NCBI GenBank assembly: GCA_937873245.1
Contig: CALMVY010000073.1
Span: forward strand, 1-42,666
DNA length: 42,666 bases
Direction: 5' to 3'
From: an uncultured Arthrobacter sp.
GTDB lineage: Bacteria; Actinomycetota; Actinomycetes; Actinomycetales; Micrococcaceae
The notes beneath the pieces were generated by a model that did not search any database, was not told the DNA's origin, and saw nothing but the letters and a program-made list of their open reading frames with translations. Positions 23,791 to 32,630 of this stretch are shown in pieces; positions within the stretch are counted from its first letter, which is position 1, and each line of letters starts with the position of its first letter. Both the position numbers and the translations under genes were made by a program.

Positions 23791-24027
23791 TCATTCATTC
23801 TCCTCAGGCTCAAGGAATTCTTCCCCTTCACGGGCCACCACCGGTTTCTCGTCGCCCAGGAAGTCCTGTTCGTCCAAGGGAACGATCCGGTCGGCCTCTT
23901 CGAAAAGCTCTTCTTCCTCGGTTTCCGCGGAGTCACTTACGGGCGCGTCTTCGGCGTAGTCGTAAGCGGGATCGGACTCGAGGGAATCCCGGGCCGGCTG
24001 GATAGGACGTGAACCGATGTTGTCCAT
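23791..24027 (-). CDS. Small acidic hypothetical protein
   Basis: A 78-residue protein made largely of Glu, Asp, Ser and Pro (for example ETEEEELFEEADRIVPLDEQDFLGDEKP), likely disordered, without signal peptide or membrane segment. I use the ATG at 24025-24027 because GGAGG lies 8 nt upstream; the frame upstream is open but lacks coding character. It resembles short acidic proteins of unknown role annotated in Micrococcaceae. It is divergent from the metal transporter gene; no function can be assigned. Confidence 0.65.
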   Translation of the reverse strand: MDNIGSRPIQPARDSLESDPAYDYAEDAPVSDSAETEEEELFEEADRIVPLDEQDFLGDEKPVVAREGEEFLEPEENE

Positions 24028-24289
24028 GGTGCAACCTCCGTGTGACTGGGTGGCGGCAGCGGCTCCGAAGAGCACGCCCTGGATTTTCATTCGAACACCG
24101 CGAACCCGGCCGGTCAAGACCTCCCGCCGACGCTCACTGCGGCAGCCGCAGACGTCCCCGCGGCGCCGAGCTTTTTACGGTCCGCCTAAACTCCCTGCTA
24201 CGGATCGCCAGCCGAAAATACGCGGAAATAAGCGGTACGCTGGAGACGCAATGGGGCCGAACCATGCCCTTTCAAGCCCAGGAGCTTCC

Positions 24290-25486
24290 GTGTCCCAGCA
24301 CGCCACATCTGATCCGAGCAACCCCGAACGCCACCGCCCGGACTCCCGCCACGCCGCACCCGGCCGCGAAGCCCACCCCGCACCCCACCACGAGGCGCCC
24401 GCGGCGGCGCCGGGTACCGCGGACATCAAACGGTGGCGGCAGTATCTCGCCGACGAACGGGCCGAAGCCGCCGTGTACCGGGACCTGGCCCAGAACCGCA
24501 GCGGCGAAGAGCGCGCCATCCTCCTGGCCCTGGCCGAAGCCGAAGGGCGCCACGAAGCCCACTGGCTCCAACTGCTCGGCGACCACGCCGGCCGCCCCCG
24601 TCCCGCCTCGCTCCGCAGCCAGTTGCTGGGCTTCCTGGCCCGCCACTTCGGCTCGGTGTTTGTCCTGGCCCTCGCCCAGCGGGCTGAAAGCCGCTCGCCG
24701 TACGCCACCGACCCCTCGGCCACGCCGGCCATGGTCGCCGACGAACAGATCCACGAGGAAGTAGTCCGTGGGCTCGCCACCCGCGGCCGCAACCGGCTGG
24801 CCGGCACCTTCCGCGCGGCGGTCTTCGGCGCCAACGACGGCCTGGTCAGCAACCTGTCCCTGGTCATGGGCATGGCCGCCTCCGGCGTGGGAAGTTCCGT
24901 GGTCCTGCTCAGCGGCGTGGCCGGACTGCTGGCCGGGGCGCTGTCCATGGGTGCCGGCGAGTTCATTTCCGTGCGCTCCCAGCGCGAACTCCTCGCCGCG
25001 ACCCGCCCCACCCAGATCACCCTGGCCGCCGCCCCCTCGCTGGACATCGAACACAACGAACTCCTCCTGGTCTACTTGGCCCGCGGCATGTCGCGGGAAG
25101 CTGCCGAGCACCGCGTCGCGGAGCGGATGGGCCTGCGCGACTGCGACTGCGATCCCAGCCTGTCCCTGCAGCCGGAGGTCCCGGAAACCCGCGACGAGCA
25201 CGAGGCCGTCGGCACTGCCTGGAGCGCGGCGGCGTCGAGCTTCTGCTTCTTCGCGTCCGGCGCCATCGTGCCCATCCTCCCCTGGGTCTTGGGCATGACC
25301 GGCATGGCGGCGCTCGTGCTGTCCGCCGCACTGGTGGGCCTGGCACTGCTGTTCACCGGCGGCGTCGTCGGGCTCCTGTCCGGCACTTCGCCCGCGACCC
25401 GGGGACTTCGCCAGCTGGCGATCGGCATGGGCGCGGCCGGCGTGACGTATCTGCTGGGCCTGGCCTTCGGCGCGGTGGTCGCCTAG
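24290..25486 (+). CDS. Ferritin-like/VIT1 family metal transporter
   Basis: A 398-residue membrane protein fusing an N-terminal ferritin/rubrerythrin-like four-helix region (about 45-150, with YLADERAEAAVYRDLA, EERAILLALAEAEGRHEAHW and DEQIHEE) to a CCC1/VIT1 transporter (about 165-398, with FGANDGLVSNLSLVMG and MGAGEFISVRSQRE). The Glu/His pairs of the first part could bind iron, and the VIT1 part moves Fe2+ or Mn2+ out of the cytosol. Start choice is uncertain: GTG at 24290 has AGGAG 5 nt upstream, while ATG at 24251 has GGAG and would add 13 residues. The first 40 residues are His/Pro-rich. The stop overlaps the next gene by one base. Confidence 0.87.
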   Translation: MSQHATSDPSNPERHRPDSRHAAPGREAHPAPHHEAPAAAPGTADIKRWRQYLADERAEAAVYRDLAQNRSGEERAILLALAEAEGRHEAHWLQLLGDHAGRPRPASLRSQLLGFLARHFGSVFVLALAQRAESRSPYATDPSATPAMVADEQIHEEVVRGLATRGRNRLAGTFRAAVFGANDGLVSNLSLVMGMAASGVGSSVVLLSGVAGLLAGALSMGAGEFISVRSQRELLAATRPTQITLAAAPSLDIEHNELLLVYLARGMSREAAEHRVAERMGLRDCDCDPSLSLQPEVPETRDEHEAVGTAWSAAASSFCFFASGAIVPILPWVLGMTGMAALVLSAALVGLALLFTGGVVGLLSGTSPATRGLRQLAIGMGAAGVTYLLGLAFGAVVA

Positions 25487-26403
25487 TGGAGGGTCCTGAG
25501 TTCCGGGACCGGTCACCGCGGCACAGCCGCTCCCGCACGACGTGGCGGATCTTCCGCGGCCTCGCGACCGCAGTCCTGATTGCCGGCGCCGCGTTCCTGG
25601 CCGCCGGTTTCATCTACGGGGATCCGCGTTTCGCCGGACTCTTCGAAGTCAGCCGCGGCACCGGGCCGGGCCAGGCTACGGCAGGCCAGTCGGGCCAGCG
25701 CGGCCAGCCGGCGTCGGCCGAGGCGGTGCGGACGGACACTCCGCCGCCCGGCGTCGAAGAGCAGGACGAGCCGCTCGGACACCCGCAGAAACCGGCCGTT
25801 GCCAGCAGTTCCTACAGGTTCCTGGCCGTGAACGACGACGGCACCCCGGTGGGCTATTCGCCGTGCCGGCCGCTGCACTACGTGGTGAACGCTGCGCTGG
25901 CTCCGGAGGGCGCCGAGCGCCTTGTCGAGGACGCGATCCGGACGGTGTCCCGGGCGACCGGTATCGAATTCGTCGACGACGGGCCGAGCTCCGAGGCGCC
26001 CTCCCAGTCCCGCGTCCCGTACCAGCGTGACGTCTACGGGGAACGCTGGGCGCCGCTGCTGATCGCGTGGACCACCCCGGACCAGGCCCCGCAGCTCAAG
26101 GGTCCGGTGATCGGCACAGGCGGCAGCACCCACTTCAGCTTCGGCGACGGACCCAAAAGCTTCGTCACCGGCAGCCTGGAACTCGATGCCCCGCAGATCG
26201 CCGAGGACCTTGGCCGGCCGGACGGCGCCGCGTATGCCACCGCGGTGATCCTGCATGAGCTGGGACACGTCATGGGGCTGGAGCATGTGGACGACCCGGT
26301 GCAGCTCATGTATCCCGAGATCGGCGCCCCGGACGGCCTGGCCGCCGGCGACCTGAACGGCCTGTACGAACTCGGCAAGGCGCAGTGCCGCAAGGACCTC
26401 TAG
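25486..26403 (+). CDS. Membrane-anchored matrixin-like zinc metalloprotease
   Basis: A 305-residue protein with one N-terminal hydrophobic segment (about 25-45), a Gly/Gln/Pro-rich linker (50-105) and an extracytoplasmic protease domain. The metzincin zinc motif is HELGHVMGLEH (257-267), followed by a Met-turn-like LMYPEIG. Two cysteines bracket the domain (CRP and AQC). The start is GTG, sharing its G with the stop TAG of the metal transporter gene, so translation is coupled. Substrates are unknown. Coupling of a protease with a metal exporter may be coincidental, though zinc or manganese dependence is suggestive. Confidence 0.87.
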   Translation: MEGPEFRDRSPRHSRSRTTWRIFRGLATAVLIAGAAFLAAGFIYGDPRFAGLFEVSRGTGPGQATAGQSGQRGQPASAEAVRTDTPPPGVEEQDEPLGHPQKPAVASSSYRFLAVNDDGTPVGYSPCRPLHYVVNAALAPEGAERLVEDAIRTVSRATGIEFVDDGPSSEAPSQSRVPYQRDVYGERWAPLLIAWTTPDQAPQLKGPVIGTGGSTHFSFGDGPKSFVTGSLELDAPQIAEDLGRPDGAAYATAVILHELGHVMGLEHVDDPVQLMYPEIGAPDGLAAGDLNGLYELGKAQCRKDL

Positions 26404-26407
26404 ACAC

Positions 26408-27541
26408 CTAAGTGTCCAGGACGGCGAGCGCCTCTTCCACCGTGTCCACCAGGAAGATCCGGTTCTCCATCCGCCGTCCAGCCGCGAGGCTCTGCAGCAA
26501 GGGCCACGCCGGGTAGCGCCGCAGCCAGTGCTCCTGCCCCACCAGCACCATCGGCATGATGGTCTCCGGGGTGCCGTAGTAGTTCTCGCAGGCATCCTGG
26601 AAGATCTCCTGCACGGTTCCCCCTGAGCCGGGCAGGAAAACAATACCGCCGTTGCACAGCTCCAGCAGAATGGCTTCGCGGATGGCGTTCGCGAAGTACT
26701 TGGCAATGTGCGTGGCGAAGTAGTTCGGCGGCTCGTGCCCGTAGAACCACGTGGGGATACCCAAGGACGGTGTGCCGCCCGGATGGCGTTCGACGACGGC
26801 GGCGGCGGACCGCGCCCACGCCGAGACAGAAGGGCGGAACCCGGGCACCCCGGCGAGGTCGTCCAGGGCGCGGCGGAAGTCATGCTCCGGGGCATCGCTC
26901 AGGTAAGCGCCAAGGTTGGCGGCCTCCATGGTGCCGGGACCGCCGCCAGTGGCAACCACCCGGCCGTCCTTTGCGAGCAGCCGCCCCAGCAACGCGGCTT
27001 CCTCGAAAACGGCGGAACCGCGGTGCGCGGCATGCCCGCCCATGACGCCGACCATGGTCCGGCCGGCGCAAAGTTCCGAGCGGGTCAGCTCATCGAGGGC
27101 ATCTCCGATCGAGTGGTCATGCAGGGCCGCGGCCAGGGTCGCGTCGAGGCGATGGCGCTGTCCGGGCCGGATGCTCCACTGGTACACCCTCGCGTCCGGA
27201 GTGTCTTCATAGCGAGAGCCGGTGATCCCCTCGTAGAGCTCCTGCGGCGTGTAGAGCCGCCCGCGGTAGGGGTTGAACGGTACCGCCTCAAGCTTGGGGA
27301 AGATGAGGGCCCCGCGGCTGCGCAGTGAGTCTTCCACGCCGGCGTCGAAGGTGCACCCGAGGAAGATGCCGCCCTGCGCCTGCATGGCCTCGAGCTGTGC
27401 CGTCCGTCCGCGCAGGTCCAGCGATTGGGCGTGCCAGCCCTGCATGGACCGCGCTCCGGCAGCGACCAGCCGGTCGAAGCTGTCCAGGCTTTCGACCTCC
27501 AGCGTGCGCGGGCTGGGGTGCAGGCTGCGGGCGGCACTCAT
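26408..27541 (-). CDS. LOG-family Rossmann-fold protein
   Basis: A 377-residue protein whose C-terminal half (about 165-375) has the lysine-decarboxylase-like/LOG fold: VGVMGGHAAHRGS, VVATGGGPGTMEAANLGAYL and the loop LPGSGGTVQEIFQDACENYYG near 303-323, a variant of PGGxGTxxE. Small LOG proteins (about 190 aa) release nucleobases from nucleoside monophosphates; this larger class, with an N-terminal 160-residue region, has no established activity. The Gly-Ser-Gly-Gly variation departs from the strict PGGxGT motif. It follows the SRPBCC gene by 9 nt and likely forms an operon with it. It converges on the protease gene with a short GACAC/GTGTC hairpin between. Confidence 0.82.
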   Translation of the reverse strand: MSAARSLHPSPRTLEVESLDSFDRLVAAGARSMQGWHAQSLDLRGRTAQLEAMQAQGGIFLGCTFDAGVEDSLRSRGALIFPKLEAVPFNPYRGRLYTPQELYEGITGSRYEDTPDARVYQWSIRPGQRHRLDATLAAALHDHSIGDALDELTRSELCAGRTMVGVMGGHAAHRGSAVFEEAALLGRLLAKDGRVVATGGGPGTMEAANLGAYLSDAPEHDFRRALDDLAGVPGFRPSVSAWARSAAAVVERHPGGTPSLGIPTWFYGHEPPNYFATHIAKYFANAIREAILLELCNGGIVFLPGSGGTVQEIFQDACENYYGTPETIMPMVLVGQEHWLRRYPAWPLLQSLAAGRRMENRIFLVDTVEEALAVLDT

Positions 27542-27550
27542 CCGGGGCGC

Positions 27551-28045
27551 CTAGTGGAGTTGATCCGGGCCGGAGCCGGCGCCGGAGGCGGCCTCGGAGT
27601 TCATGTAGGCGTCAAGCTTGGCGAGGGTCTGCTCGATGTTGGTCGGGTGGCGGCGGAGATACCCCAGCAGGCGCAGGAGTATCCTGGCGCGCACTTCCCG
27701 CGCGTCCCACTGTTCGGTGACGAAGGTGCCGGGGCTGCCGGCATCGTCGGTGGCGGGTTCCAGCAGGTAGCGCCAGATGTGGCCGCCGAAGTGCCGCCAC
27801 GCGATCCGCCGGCCTTCTTCAAACTCGCAGACCGTGTTGAGGATCTTGTAGTCCATTTTCATGTTCATTTCCATGCCGAACTTCGCGCCAAGGGCCAGCC
27901 GTTCGGGGCCGCGCGGCTGGGCACCCTTGACGGTGTCCGAACCGTCGATGACGCTGTGCAGCGCAGGCGTGGCGAGTACCTCGAAGATGGCTTCCGGAGT
28001 GGCCGCGATGAAGCGGCTGCGGGACACAAGATATCTGTTGGTCAT
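27551..28045 (-). CDS. SRPBCC (START/Bet v1-like) family protein
   Basis: A 164-residue protein with the helix-grip fold pattern: an N-terminal strand VSRSRFIAATPEAIFEVLATPALHSVIDGS, then MKMDYKILNTVCEFEEGRRIAWRHFGGHIWRYLLEP and a long C-terminal helix. This family binds hydrophobic ligands or acts as cyclase/dehydratase; no specific function is visible. It starts 53 bp from the divergent hydrolase gene and precedes the LOG-family gene. Confidence 0.8.
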   Translation of the reverse strand: MTNRYLVSRSRFIAATPEAIFEVLATPALHSVIDGSDTVKGAQPRGPERLALGAKFGMEMNMKMDYKILNTVCEFEEGRRIAWRHFGGHIWRYLLEPATDDAGSPGTFVTEQWDAREVRARILLRLLGYLRRHPTNIEQTLAKLDAYMNSEAASGAGSGPDQLH

Positions 28046-28097
28046 CCGGCAATCCTAGCCCTGCGCTGGTCTGCAGAAGTGTGTTGCACAATGAATC

Positions 28098-28850
28098 ATG
28101 CAGACTCCGCCCCTCCCCCGCAGCCGGCCCCGCATCGGCATTCCCGTCCGGCTCACCAGCTCCACGGCCCCGGATCCGCGCGTGGCGGAGGCCAACGCGC
28201 TCTTCGATTACATCGTGGACCTGGTGCGCGACGGCGGCGGCGAACCTGTGCTGCTCACGTCACCCGAAGGGTCCCTCGAGGCGCTCGACGGCGTCGTCCT
28301 TCCGGGCGGCGGCGACCTGGACCCCCGGCTCTACGGCGAAGTACCCGGCGCCGCCTGCTACGACGTCAGCCACGACCAGGACGAACTGGACCTGGCCGTG
28401 GCGCGGCGGTCGATCGACGCCGGGCTGCCCGTGCTCGGCATCTGCCGGGGGCACCAGTTGCTCAACGTCCTCTACGGCGGAACGCTGGTCCAGGACATGG
28501 ATCCGGGGACCGTTTCGCACCGGGAGCCCGAGCACGGCGCCGGCCCGTGGGCCTGGCACGAGGTCGAGGTCCAGGGCGGAACCAAGGTTGCCGGACTGTA
28601 CTGCGACAGCGGCAGCGGGAACAGCGACAACGTCACGGTCAAGATCGCCTCCGGCCACCACCAGGCAGTGGCGCGGGTCGCGGACGGGCTCGTGGTGACA
28701 GCGGTGGCCGAGGATGGGACCGTCGAGGCACTGGAAGACCCGGAGCGCTGGGTCGCGTCAGTGCAGTGGCATCCCGAGGCGCTGGAACTCCCGGCCGAAG
28801 AACGGCTGGCCCCGTTCCGGGCCTTTGTCGAAGTCTGCCGGGGCCGGTAG
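28098..28850 (+). CDS. Class I glutamine amidotransferase-like gamma-glutamyl hydrolase (PuuD-like)
   Basis: A 250-residue peptidase C26-type enzyme. The catalytic nucleophile Cys116 lies in GICRGHQLLN and the His-Glu pair in QWHPEALE near 225. LPGGGDLDPRLYGE (about 72-86) marks the PuuD/gamma-Glu-GABA hydrolase group, which hydrolyses gamma-glutamyl-gamma-aminobutyrate in putrescine breakdown. No other puu gene adjoins it. GABA formed from guanidinobutyrate about 9 kb upstream is a loose thematic link only. It starts with ATG after AATGAATC, without a clear SD. Confidence 0.86.
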   Translation: MQTPPLPRSRPRIGIPVRLTSSTAPDPRVAEANALFDYIVDLVRDGGGEPVLLTSPEGSLEALDGVVLPGGGDLDPRLYGEVPGAACYDVSHDQDELDLAVARRSIDAGLPVLGICRGHQLLNVLYGGTLVQDMDPGTVSHREPEHGAGPWAWHEVEVQGGTKVAGLYCDSGSGNSDNVTVKIASGHHQAVARVADGLVVTAVAEDGTVEALEDPERWVASVQWHPEALELPAEERLAPFRAFVEVCRGR

Positions 28851-28862
28851 ATACGCGCGTAT

Positions 28863-28873
28863 TTTGTCCTGAC
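28863..28873 (+). promoter_or_regulatory. Candidate GntR/IolR operator upstream of the regulator gene
   Basis: TTTGTCCTGAC occurs here, about 130 nt before the GntR start, and identically at 36939-36949 in front of the inositol ABC operon. It matches the KGWCHTRACA-like motif reported for Corynebacterium IolR at 9 of 10 positions (from memory). A second related site, TGTCCTATCA, lies around 28914-28923, so autoregulation is plausible. Confidence 0.45.
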
Positions 28874-28998
28874 TTCCCCGGCAGCCCCCTGATACCATCT
28901 ACTTAGGCAGTATGTCCTATCAAAAGAACATATGCCGGACAAGTGATCGGCGGCCCCACCGGGTTTCCGGTCCGGGGCACCAAGGGAGCGCTTTGACA

Positions 28999-29754
28999 GT
29001 GGCTATGCAAAAAGTGGCTAATCAACTTAATCTCAACATCGACCGGTCCTCCCCGGTCCCGCTCTACCACCAAGTGGTCCAGGGTATTGAGGCCGCGATC
29101 CACGGTGGGGTCCTCCCCCCGGGCAGCCGGCTCGACAACGAGATCGACCTGGCCGCCCAGCTGAACCTCTCGCGCCCCACCATGCGCAAGGCCATGGACG
29201 AGCTGGTCCGCTCGGGCCTGCTGGTGCGCAAGCGCGGCGTCGGCACCCAGGTGGTCTCGAGCCAGGTCCGGCGCCCCCTTGAACTGTCCAGCCTCTTTGA
29301 CGACCTCAGCAACAACGGCAGCAAGCCCACCACGGACGTGCTGAGTTTCTCCCACGATGAGGCCGACGCCGCCACCCGGGCCGCGCTCCAGCTTCCAGCC
29401 GGGGCGAAGGTCTACCACTTCACCCGGCTCCGAAAGGTTGGCGGAAAACCGCTGGCGCTGATGGAGAACTGGGTGCGCGATGACATCACCGCCATCGACG
29501 AGGCGCTCCTGGGCTCACAAGGCCTCTACGGGATCCTGCGCAACGGCGGCGTGAACTTCCGGCTCGCTTCACAGCGGATAGGGGCCATGATCGCCAACGA
29601 CTACCAGGCGTCGCTGCTGGAAACCACGCCCGGCTCGGCCCTCGTCACAATGGAACGCACCGCGGTGGATGACACCGGGCGACAGGTGGAGACCGGCCAC
29701 CATGTGTACCGCGCGGATTCCTACAGCTTCGAAATGACGCTGGTCCAGAGGTAG
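28999..29754 (+). CDS. GntR-family (HutC/UTRA) regulator, probable IolR
   Basis: A 251-residue regulator with an N-terminal winged helix (about 10-75: VPLYHQVVQGIEAAIHGGVLPPGSRLDNEIDLAAQLNLSRPTMRKAMDELVRSGLLVRKRGVGTQ) and a C-terminal UTRA ligand-binding domain (about 95-245). The location directly upstream of iolB matches IolR of Corynebacterium, also a GntR protein that represses inositol genes. Start choice: AAGGGAG at 28982-28988 favours the GTG at 28999 or the TTG at 28993; the open frame to 28912 lacks an SD. Effector (an inositol-derived intermediate) is inferred. Confidence 0.85.
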   Translation: MAMQKVANQLNLNIDRSSPVPLYHQVVQGIEAAIHGGVLPPGSRLDNEIDLAAQLNLSRPTMRKAMDELVRSGLLVRKRGVGTQVVSSQVRRPLELSSLFDDLSNNGSKPTTDVLSFSHDEADAATRAALQLPAGAKVYHFTRLRKVGGKPLALMENWVRDDITAIDEALLGSQGLYGILRNGGVNFRLASQRIGAMIANDYQASLLETTPGSALVTMERTAVDDTGRQVETGHHVYRADSYSFEMTLVQR

Positions 29755-29897
29755 GCGCTACCGGCGCCCAGCAGCAGCGCCGGAAGATCGGCATTGCCGG
29801 CCCGGACGCCAGCCGGTCGTGGACTGCGCGACGTCGTGAACCCACCACCCCTTAACCCCGGCGCCTTCTCCGGCGCAGCAACGAAAGGGCAGAACTC

Positions 29898-30794
29898 ATG
29901 GCCAATTGGGTCTATCCGCTCGGCACCGCCACGCAAGGAAAATGGGACGTCTCGCTCGGCACCGCCGATTCCACTCTGGAGGTGGAGGGCTGGGCCCACA
30001 CCGGGTTGAAGGTCGCCACGCTGGGGGCCGCGGCCGCCGTCGAACTTCCCGCCGCGGATGAGGAACGCATCGTGGTCCCGCTCAACGGCTCCTTCACGGT
30101 GGCCGTCGACGGCGAGGAGTACCGGCTGGCCGGCCGGTACAGCGTCTTCAGCGGCCCCAGCGACGTCCTCTACACGGGAACCGGCAAGGCCGTGACCATC
30201 AGTTCGGCCGACGGCGGCCGCGTCGCCGTGGCCACGGCACCCGCCAAATCCTCCTACCCGACGCGCCTCATCACGGCCGCCGAAACGCTGGTGGAACTGC
30301 GCGGAGCCGGCAACTGCTCCCGCCAGGTCCACAACTTCGGCACGCCCGCAGCGCTGGAGGCGGACCGGTTCATCGTCTGCGAGGTCCTCACGCCCGCCGG
30401 AAACTGGTCCTCCTACCCTCCGCACAAGCACGATGAGGAGAAGGACGGCGAGACCAGCCTCGAGGAAATCTACTACTTCGAAACCCGGGTCTCCCCCGGC
30501 GCACCGGCGCGGCCGGGAGCGGACGACCCGATCGGCTACCAGCGCGTCTACGCCTCAGACGAGCGGCCCATCGACGTCTCCGCGGAGGTGCGGACCGGCG
30601 ACGTCGTGCTGGTGCCCTACGGCTGGCACGGCCCGGCCATGGCAGCACCGGGCTACGACATGTATTACCTCAACGTGATGGCGGGCCCCGGCCCGGTCCG
30701 CGACTGGCTCATCAGCGACGACCCGCACCACGGCTGGATCCGCCAGACCTGGCTAGGCCTGGACCTCGACCCGCGGCTGCCGTTCGGCGCCTGA
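29898..30794 (+). CDS. iolB: 5-deoxy-glucuronate isomerase
   Basis: A 298-residue bicupin isomerase converting 5-deoxy-D-glucuronate to 2-deoxy-5-keto-D-gluconate in myo-inositol catabolism. Metal-binding His176 and His178 lie in PPHKHDEE, followed by EEIYYFE and VPYGWHGPAMAAPGYDMYYLNVMAG, all IolB hallmarks. The length equals the family's. GAAAGGG precedes the ATG. It lies 143 bp after the GntR gene, in the same direction, and converges with the dehydrogenase gene with only 7 bp between the stops. Confidence 0.95.
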   Translation: MANWVYPLGTATQGKWDVSLGTADSTLEVEGWAHTGLKVATLGAAAAVELPAADEERIVVPLNGSFTVAVDGEEYRLAGRYSVFSGPSDVLYTGTGKAVTISSADGGRVAVATAPAKSSYPTRLITAAETLVELRGAGNCSRQVHNFGTPAALEADRFIVCEVLTPAGNWSSYPPHKHDEEKDGETSLEEIYYFETRVSPGAPARPGADDPIGYQRVYASDERPIDVSAEVRTGDVVLVPYGWHGPAMAAPGYDMYYLNVMAGPGPVRDWLISDDPHHGWIRQTWLGLDLDPRLPFGA

Positions 30795-30801
30795 ACCGGA
30801 A

Positions 30802-31839
30802 CTACCTATCCAGGCAAGCCCGCGCAACGCGGACCGGCACGCCGGTGGCGAGGGATTCCTGTGCGGCGTCCGCCACGCGGGAGGCTGCCACGGCGTCCTC
30901 GGGGGTGCAGGGGTTCTCCCGGCGGCCCAGGATCAGCTCCACGAAGGCCGCCATCTCGGAGCGGTAAGCCTGGTCGAACCGCTCGGCAAAGGTACGGTGG
31001 GACTCGCCGGCCGGGAACGTGATCCCGGCCTCGGCGGAGGCCAGCGCCGTTTTGTCGTCCAGGCCCACCATGAGCGAGCTGCGGGAACCCTGGATTTCCA
31101 GCCGCACGTCGTGGCCGGCACCGTTGTACCGGGTGGCAGAGACCGTGCCGACGGTGCCGTCGTCGAACGTCACCAGCGCGAGGGCCGTGTCCACGTCGCC
31201 GGCCGCGCCGATGGCAGGGTCACCGTTGTTGGAACCCTTGGCATAGACCTCGACGATTTCCCGGCCGGTGAGCCAGCGCAGGATGTCGAAATCGTGGACC
31301 GAGCAGTCCCGGAACAGTCCGCCGGAGCTGGCCAGGAACTCGACCGGCGGCGGCGTCATGTCGCAGGTGACGGCGCGCAGCGAGTGGATCCAGCCCAGTT
31401 CCCCGGCCTGGTAGGCGCGCCGGGCCTCCTGGTAGCCGGCGTCGAAGCGCCGCTGGTGGCCGATCTGGACCACGCCGTGCCGGTCCCGGATGTAGTCGAG
31501 CACCGGCAGGGCGTCCGCCACGTTCAGGGCCACGGGCTTCTCGCAGAACACCGGGATCCCGTCGTCCACCCCGGCCTTAATCAGGTCCGGGTGGGTTCCG
31601 GTTCCGGTGGCGATGACCAGTCCGTCCAACCCGGAGGCGAGGAGCGCCTGCACCGAGGGCAGGAACTCGGCGCCGAGTCCGGTGGCGACGGCCCGGGCGT
31701 GGTCTTCGGCGACGTCGGTGAGGCGGAGCCGGACGTTGAGGCCCTGCGGATTCAGGACGTCGTTGAGCGCGGCGATGTTGTTGGCGTGCATCACGCCGAT
31801 CCGCCCCACTCCGACCAGTCCGAGGACGACGTCTTTCAT
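30802..31839 (-). CDS. Gfo/Idh/MocA dehydrogenase, IolG-like (inositol or scyllo-inositol)
   Basis: A 345-residue NAD(P)-dependent sugar dehydrogenase with an N-terminal Rossmann loop GLVGVGRIG (7-15), the catalytic EKP (100-102), the hallmark GHQRRFDAGY and a C-terminal domain with DCSVHDFDILRWL (His near 183). The RRFD motif occurs in inositol 2-dehydrogenases. ATG overlaps the isomerase stop by 4 nt (ATGA), making it the last gene of the ABC-dehydrogenase-isomerase operon. It is one of three IolG-type genes in the window, so substrate division among myo-, scyllo- and chiro-inositol is plausible but unproven. Confidence 0.88.
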   Translation of the reverse strand: MKDVVLGLVGVGRIGVMHANNIAALNDVLNPQGLNVRLRLTDVAEDHARAVATGLGAEFLPSVQALLASGLDGLVIATGTGTHPDLIKAGVDDGIPVFCEKPVALNVADALPVLDYIRDRHGVVQIGHQRRFDAGYQEARRAYQAGELGWIHSLRAVTCDMTPPPVEFLASSGGLFRDCSVHDFDILRWLTGREIVEVYAKGSNNGDPAIGAAGDVDTALALVTFDDGTVGTVSATRYNGAGHDVRLEIQGSRSSLMVGLDDKTALASAEAGITFPAGESHRTFAERFDQAYRSEMAAFVELILGRRENPCTPEDAVAASRVADAAQESLATGVPVRVARACLDR

Positions 31840-32630
31840 ACCTGAACTCCCGTGTCTAGTGCGGGCACGGTGAACGCTGCCCGGAAGGCCTCCAGGGCCG
31901 CATAACTGTCCCCGCTAGCCCAGGCTTCCATGCCCACGGTGCCGTCGTAGCCGGCCTCCGCGAGCGCCCTGGCGACGGCGGCGTAGTTGATTTCCCCGGT
32001 GCCGGGTTCGCAGCGTCCGGGGACATCCGCCACCTGGATTTCGCCAAGGTACGGCAGGGCGTTCCGGACGAGCTCGATCAGGTTCCCTTCCCCCATTTGG
32101 GCGTGATAGAGATCCAGCATGAGCCTGGCATTCGGGTGCCCGGCGGCCTGCACCAGCGCCAGGGTGTCCTTGGCCCGGGCCAGCGGGATGCCGGGGTGGT
32201 CGAGGATGGTGTTGAGGTTCTCGAGGCAGAAGGTCACCCCGTACTTCTCGCCGAGCCTGCCGAGCCGTTCCAGGGTCCTGGCCCCGGTGGTCCACATCTG
32301 GCCGGTGGCCCGGTAGACCGGGCGGGCCGCGTGGCCGTCGATGAGTTCAGCCGGGTGCACCACCATGCGGCGCACGCCGAGGTCGAGGGCTGCGGGGATG
32401 AGCGTCTCCGCCGTCCGCACCACCGCGTCGGCCGTGTCGGGATCCACCAGGCTGCCGGCCGTGTAGCCCGTCATGGAGGAAAACACCGCCCCGGTGGCCT
32501 TCAACGCACCGATGTCCTTGGTCCGCGAGTCCCAGAGTTCGACGTCGAAGCCGGCCTCATGGATCCGGCGCACCCGCTCCGTGAACGGGAGGTCGGTGAA
32601 GACCATCTCCGCGCAGACGGCAAGGCGCAT
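31836..32630 (-). CDS. TIM-barrel isomerase, hydroxypyruvate isomerase/IolE-like
   Basis: A 264-residue AP-endonuclease-2-type TIM barrel (about 255 residues is usual). Metal-site segments: VVHPAEL, FCLENLNTILDHPG (ENxNxxDHPG of the Hyi group), LMLDLYHAQMGEGNL and VADVPGRCEPGTGEINY with catalytic Glu. The family isomerises or epimerises short sugar acids. ATG at 32628-32630 shares one base with the upstream stop (TGATG); the stop overlaps the next gene. I prefer Hyi-like to a true IolE because the conserved IolE start GTAPDSWGVW is absent; the actual IolE lies at 41042. Confidence 0.84.
   Translation of the reverse strand: MRLAVCAEMVFTDLPFTERVRRIHEAGFDVELWDSRTKDIGALKATGAVFSSMTGYTAGSLVDPDTADAVVRTAETLIPAALDLGVRRMVVHPAELIDGHAARPVYRATGQMWTTGARTLERLGRLGEKYGVTFCLENLNTILDHPGIPLARAKDTLALVQAAGHPNARLMLDLYHAQMGEGNLIELVRNALPYLGEIQVADVPGRCEPGTGEINYAAVARALAEAGYDGTVGMEAWASGDSYAALEAFRAAFTVPALDTGVQV

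Noticed and set aside
28912..28998. Longer N-terminus of the GntR regulator
   Set aside because: The extra residues have no SD and no homologous character, and they overlap the likely promoter/operator region.
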